Of a stretch of 17,383 nucleotides of DNA, positions 14,251 through 17,383 are shown in pieces. Source of the stretch: Cryptoclostridium sp036644995 (GTDB lineage: Bacteria > Bacillota > Dehalobacteriia > UBA7702); assembly GCA_036644995.1 (NCBI GenBank), contig JAVXOZ010000037.1:1-17383 (forward strand). The letters run 5' to 3'. The position numbers and the translations under genes were made by a program. Position 1 is the first letter of the stretch, and each line of letters opens with the position of its first letter. Below the pieces are notes generated by a model. The model was not told the origin of the DNA. It ran no database searches and saw nothing but the letters and a program-made list of their open reading frames with translations.

Positions 14251-14748
14251 TTATTTTTTATTATTATCTTCGGTTCCTTGGGTTTTATCTGTTTTATCCG
14301 ATATTATATCGTGTATAACACCATATTGAACTTCATCTTTTTCATCTTTAACAGCCACCATATCTTCGATTACAACCTCTTTGGATTCATCAAAATCCAC
14401 ATCAACTGATGCTTCCTCCTCGGTGTAACCATTTTGACCACGAATAAGCTCAATTTTTCCTTGCAATTCGGAAATTCTTGATTTATGCTCGTAAACACTG
14501 GAACATTCCTCTTGAATAATTTCCGGTACTATGCCTGTTTCCACACAATCTTCATAGATGCTTTTGCCAATTTTGTAATATAAATCTTCAATGGATTTAT
14601 CCTCAGCACTGATTTTCATTTTTAATTTGCTTACCTCTGCAAATTCAGAACCTTTATTAACTGCCACTTTAAATGCGGATTCTGCACTTTTGGCAGCTTT
14701 TACCGCAAAATTAGAGGCACTTTTTGTGAAATCATCAAAAAAACTCAT
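14251..14748 (-). CDS. Small helical protein of unknown function
   Basis: A 165-residue soluble protein. The first 110 residues look almost wholly helical: an Ala/Lys/Ser-rich amphipathic start (MSFFDDFTKSASNFAVKAAK), a KLKMKISAEDKSIEDLYYKIGKSIYED segment, and a heptad-like stretch around 93-105 (KSRISELQGKIEL). The last 50 residues are acidic (EEASVDVDFDESKEVVIED) and end polar, probably disordered. Clostridia commonly carry similar short proteins (MSFF-D start, then a K-L-M-I helix with LYxxIGKxxYE), often with a C-terminal zinc ribbon; this one has no such cysteine pairs. AGGAGG seven bases upstream supports the start. It appears monocistronic. Function unknown. Confidence 0.82.
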   Translation of the reverse strand: MSFFDDFTKSASNFAVKAAKSAESAFKVAVNKGSEFAEVSKLKMKISAEDKSIEDLYYKIGKSIYEDCVETGIVPEIIQEECSSVYEHKSRISELQGKIELIRGQNGYTEEEASVDVDFDESKEVVIEDMVAVKDEKDEVQYGVIHDIISDKTDKTQGTEDNNKK

Positions 14749-14825
14749 GATGTTTCCTCCTTCAATTTAAGTATAATATAAAAATTATTCTAAGCTAATA
14801 TCTAAGTCCTATTTTTGCTAAAAGG

Positions 14826-14850
14826 AATTAAGATAACACTTAATTTTTTT
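14826..14850 (+). terminator. Orphan terminator-like hairpin
   Basis: AATTAAG (14826-14832) pairs with CTTAATT (14839-14845), followed by five more T on the plus strand. No plus-strand gene ends before it; it may limit antisense transcription or be chance in AT-rich DNA. Confidence 0.3.
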
Positions 14851-14927
14851 CACTTCAACTTATATATATTTCACATTATGCTTAATTATTACATCTATTA
14901 TATACTATTATCAGTAATTGTCAAAAA

Positions 14928-16421
14928 TTATTTCATAGATCCCGTATCTAAAAAACGTTGATGCCAAGATAGTGCTTCATTGAGGATATGGGGAGTATGT
15001 TGAGGGCCGCTTTTTTGAGCCCTTTTAAAATAATCCCAAAGACCTTCCTTATAATCGGGGTGAGCACAATTTTCAATTATCACTTTTGCCCTCTCTTTAG
15101 GGGTAAGCCCCCTTAAATCTGCAAAGCCAAATTCCGTAACAAAAACCGATACGTCGTGCTCTGTGTGGTCCACATGGGAAACCATGGGCACAATGGCAGA
15201 AATGCTTCCACCTTTGGCAGTGGAGGGAGTAGCAAAAATGCTCATATAGGCATTGCGGGCAAAATCCCCGGAGCCGCCCAAGCCATTCATTATGGAGCTG
15301 CCCATAACGTGGGTAGAATTTATATTACCGTAAATATCCCCCTCAATAGGTGTATTAATGGCAATAACCCCAATACGACGCACCACTTCACAGTGGTTGC
15401 TTATTTCCTGAGGACGCAAAACAATATGTTTTTTATATTTTTCAACATCTTTCTGAAATCTTAATAAACCCGTAGGAGATGGGGAAACCGCAGTACCCGA
15501 AGCCATGGAAACCTTGCCGCTATCTATCAAATCCAAAACGGATTCCTGTATAACCTCGGTAAAAAATTCCAAGCCCGTATATTTAGACTCAGCCATACCT
15601 GCTAAAACAGCATTGGCAACCGCACCCACACCGCTTTGCAACGGCAATAGGTTTTTGGGTAAACGCCCTTTTTTAACTTCAAAATCAAGGAAATCCATTA
15701 AATGATTTGCCATACCACGGTAGGTTTCATTCACAGGGTACATCTCTCTGTGGGAATCCTGCAAATCCGTATAAACAATGGCGGCTATTTTATTTTTATC
15801 ACAAGGGATAGATGTAGTACCTATTCTATCGCCAACTTTACAAATGGGTATTACCCCTCTATTGGGCGGATTTTCCGGCATAAAAATATCGTGCATACCA
15901 AAAAATTCCATGGAATTATTGGTATTTATTTCCACAATTACTTTATCCGCCAATTTAATGGCTTGGGGCATAATCCCAACGGAAGTTGCGGGAATAATAC
16001 CACCATCCTCAGTGATACCCACAGCCTCAACAATGGCAATATCCGGTTTGGGCACAAAGCCGTAGGTCATTTGTTGGGGAAAAATTCCCAAATGAATATC
16101 GGCATAATCAATGCGTCCTTCATTTATGGCTTTTCTGGCATCTACATTGGTTTGATAAGGGAATCTATGGGCAATCATATTATTTTTAGACCAAGCACCA
16201 TCAAGTTCTATACCCGTAGAAGCACCACTGTATAAATTTACTTTAAAATCTTCTCCGCTTTTTTCTACAAGGTCTGCCAAAGCCAATGGCACAGCCTTGG
16301 GATAAGAGGAAAGTGTAAATCCACTAACAGCTATTGTCATTCCATTTTTAATTATTAAAGCAGCCTCTTTAGCACTGCAAATTCTATCTTTTAAACTATC
16401 ACATAAAATACGACCATCCAT
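14928..16421 (-). CDS. Acetyl-CoA hydrolase / succinate CoA-transferase (Cat1/AarC-like)
   Basis: A 497-residue enzyme of class I CoA-transferases. Such enzymes move CoA between acetyl-CoA and a carboxylate (succinate in Cat1 and AarC), conserving the thioester in fermentation. Visible: N-terminal IKNGMTIAVSGF with YPKAVP, the oxyanion-side GVGAVANAV (264-272), catalytic Glu289 in FFTEVIQES, and LGGSGDFARNAYMS (381-394), characteristic of the acetyl-CoA hydrolase/transferase C-terminal domain. Length fits AarC (about 505) and Cat1 (about 538). GGAGGAG upstream supports the start. It is a single gene with its own strong promoter and a candidate cre site. The acceptor acid (succinate, propionate or butyrate) cannot be settled from sequence inspection. 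Confidence 0.9.
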   Translation of the reverse strand: MDGRILCDSLKDRICSAKEAALIIKNGMTIAVSGFTLSSYPKAVPLALADLVEKSGEDFKVNLYSGASTGIELDGAWSKNNMIAHRFPYQTNVDARKAINEGRIDYADIHLGIFPQQMTYGFVPKPDIAIVEAVGITEDGGIIPATSVGIMPQAIKLADKVIVEINTNNSMEFFGMHDIFMPENPPNRGVIPICKVGDRIGTTSIPCDKNKIAAIVYTDLQDSHREMYPVNETYRGMANHLMDFLDFEVKKGRLPKNLLPLQSGVGAVANAVLAGMAESKYTGLEFFTEVIQESVLDLIDSGKVSMASGTAVSPSPTGLLRFQKDVEKYKKHIVLRPQEISNHCEVVRRIGVIAINTPIEGDIYGNINSTHVMGSSIMNGLGGSGDFARNAYMSIFATPSTAKGGSISAIVPMVSHVDHTEHDVSVFVTEFGFADLRGLTPKERAKVIIENCAHPDYKEGLWDYFKRAQKSGPQHTPHILNEALSWHQRFLDTGSMK

Positions 16422-16472
16422 TGGAATTACTCCTCCTTCAAAAATATCTATAAATTGTAAATAATGTTAACA

Positions 16473-16501
16473 ATTATACATTAAAACGTAACTATTTGCA
16501 A
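16473..16501 (-). promoter_or_regulatory. Predicted sigma-A promoter of the CoA-transferase gene
   Basis: On the minus strand TTGCAA (16496-16501) and a perfect TATAAT (16473-16478) are 17 bp apart, about 45 bases upstream of the ATG. Confidence 0.75.
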
Positions 16502-16510
16502 ACGTTTTTC
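16497..16510 (-). promoter_or_regulatory. Possible cre (CcpA) site over the -35 box
   Basis: Minus strand GAAAAACGTTTGCA agrees with the cre consensus TGAAARCGYTWNCA at 12 of 14 positions, failing only at the first two. It overlaps the -35 of the CoA-transferase promoter, a repressing position. No ccpA gene is in the window. Confidence 0.4.
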
Positions 16511-16530
16511 GTGATTTTTTGCCTTTTTTC

Positions 16531-16539
16531 TGTGGATAA
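16531..16539 (-). promoter_or_regulatory. Single consensus DnaA box
   Basis: TGTGGATAA is the reverse complement of the perfect DnaA box TTATCCACA. It lies between the divergent CoA-transferase and ytxC-like genes. No cluster of boxes or AT-rich unwinding region accompanies it, so this is not an origin; it may be chance or a DnaA-responsive site. Confidence 0.4.
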
Positions 16540-16591
16540 GAATTTAATTTACACATATATTATACCGTAACAATAAAACTGAGGTGCAAAT

Positions 16592-17170
16592 ATGCTGGAT
16601 ATTTCCTTGACAATCGCCCAAGATTTTGACATATTAAGAAACAGTTTCATCAATGCTGTCACAACAATGCAACAGCGTGGCTTACCTGTTACTCTCCATG
16701 AAAACCAGGTAAATCACACTACTAATTTTCGCTTTATTTTAGAACTAAACACAGAAGAAAACCACTTTTTACTGCCTATGACCTTGGCATCCTTAATTTC
16801 CCAATACCTTATTGACCATCGGGAAAAAGCCATGGCAGAGGATATAATAGCAACATCTTATTGCTTTTTGGATAAAAAAATCACAGAAAAAGCTGTATAT
16901 TCCTTACTTACCACAGAAAACATACAAACCAAAGAACATAGGCAAAAACTTATTTTTTTCCCATTAATTAATTATTTTTCCAAACATTTACCCAGTGTAA
17001 AGTGTAATATTGAAGGTTTTATAAAGTTTAGATTAGAAATATATTACTCTGCACTTAAAGAAGACTTGCTCACGGCAATAGATGAAATTTTGTGGGAAGA
17101 AGAAGTTTTGGAATATCAAAAAATGGCTTATAGGGCAATCAAAAAAGAAAAACACCTTAGATTACTATAA
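16592..17170 (+). CDS. ytxC: Putative sporulation protein YtxC-like (short)
   Basis: A 192-residue protein resembling the YtxC family of spore-formers, whose role is not well defined. The segment INYFSKHLPSVKCNIEGFIK continuing into FRLEIYYSALKEDLLTAIDEIL (about residues 126-168) is the best match to the family core, and an earlier LLPMTLASLISQYLIDHRE stretch fits its N-terminal half. Typical members that I recall, such as the Bacillus protein, are near 280 residues, so this one lacks about 80 residues after the core. The frame ends cleanly in TAA with a hairpin 36 bp later, and no continuation is apparent in the other frames. GAGGTG five bases before ATG supports the start. Confidence 0.68.
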   Translation: MLDISLTIAQDFDILRNSFINAVTTMQQRGLPVTLHENQVNHTTNFRFILELNTEENHFLLPMTLASLISQYLIDHREKAMAEDIIATSYCFLDKKITEKAVYSLLTTENIQTKEHRQKLIFFPLINYFSKHLPSVKCNIEGFIKFRLEIYYSALKEDLLTAIDEILWEEEVLEYQKMAYRAIKKEKHLRLL

Positions 17171-17205
17171 ATATAACAAAAAAGAAAATTTATAACTTAT
17201 AACAA

Positions 17206-17244
17206 ACCCCAAACTTCCCAAGTTTTACGCTGGGAGTTTGGGGT
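17206..17244 (+). terminator. Hairpin after the ytxC-like gene
   Basis: ACCCCAAAC-T-TCCCA (17206-17220, one bulged T) pairs with TGGGAGTTTGGGGT (17231-17244) around a 10-nt loop. The stem is strong, but the following AATAATTTC is only a weak T tract, so termination may be incomplete. Confidence 0.6.
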
Positions 17245-17323
17245 AATAATTTCAGTAAGCAACAATTAGCATTTAATTTCACTAATTGCAATAAATACTA
17301 ACATGCAAAATATCAACATTACT

Positions 17324-17383
17324 GGGTTTGGGTTTGGGTTTGGGTTTGGGTTTGGGTTTGGGTTTGGGTTTGGGTTTGGGTTT
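17324..17383. repeat. (GGGTTT)n hexamer tandem repeat, at least ten copies
   Basis: Ten exact GGGTTT units run to the last base of the window, so the true length is unknown. The plus strand could form G-quadruplexes with 3-nt loops, as eukaryotic telomeric repeats do. The preceding 17245-17323 holds no gene and no other feature I can support. Confidence 0.95.

Noticed and set aside
15702..16235. Plus-strand 177-residue frame within the CoA-transferase gene
   Set aside because: Lies wholly antisense to a well-supported gene and shows no recognisable domain.
16531..16539. Replication origin
   Set aside because: Only one DnaA box is present, and no dnaA/dnaN or box cluster is seen.
17324..17383. 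True linear-chromosome telomere
   Set aside because: The hexamer resembles telomeric repeats, but genes here are typical Firmicutes, a similar array occurs at 133-450, and the repeat simply reaches the window edge. A slippage-prone intergenic array is the simpler reading.

Overview
The window is AT-rich DNA with Gram-positive (Firmicutes) promoters, strong AGGAGG-type ribosome binding sites and intrinsic terminators. A zinc-ribbon bL28, a YtrA-type GntR regulator, a DUF554 membrane protein, a Cat1-type CoA-transferase and a YtxC-like sporulation protein together suggest an anaerobic, probably spore-forming member of the Clostridia. I cannot name the genus. I see no tRNA, rRNA, insertion sequence, phage gene or CRISPR array.

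Layout: positions 1-525 are gene-free. They hold part of a dispersed structured repeat and about 40 copies of an 8-bp tandem repeat. rpmB (minus) follows with its own promoter and terminator. From about 9880 down to 912, all on the minus strand, lies a large membrane and envelope cluster: a YtrA-type repressor, a YtrB-like ATPase, a large ABC-2 permease, a MacB/LolD-type ATPase, a 425-bp regulatory-looking gap, an exported membrane-anchored protein, a MacB/FtsX-type permease and an anchored polysaccharide deacetylase. The order suggests two ABC systems joined in one regulated unit. The second (MacB-like ATPase, exported partner, FtsX permease) is split by the gap and coupled to a cell-surface deacetylase.

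On the plus strand, 10051-11428 carries an unrecognised lipoprotein and a DUF554 membrane protein. They converge through a bidirectional terminator on a minus-strand pair: an OPT-family transporter and a P1/S58 aminopeptidase, a plausible peptide uptake and cleavage pair. The promoter region of that pair holds two palindromes nearly identical to the published FabT operator. Next come a small coiled-coil protein and a succinate:acetate CoA-transferase-like gene (both minus), then a divergent, shorter-than-usual ytxC-like gene. The window ends inside ten perfect copies of GGGTTT.

The most unusual DNA is the gap 5309-5733. It holds two terminator-like hairpins whose stems differ completely but whose loops share a 17-nt sequence, two near-identical palindromes, and a structured element with cobalamin-riboswitch-like motifs. 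The end of that element is repeated at positions 1-50.
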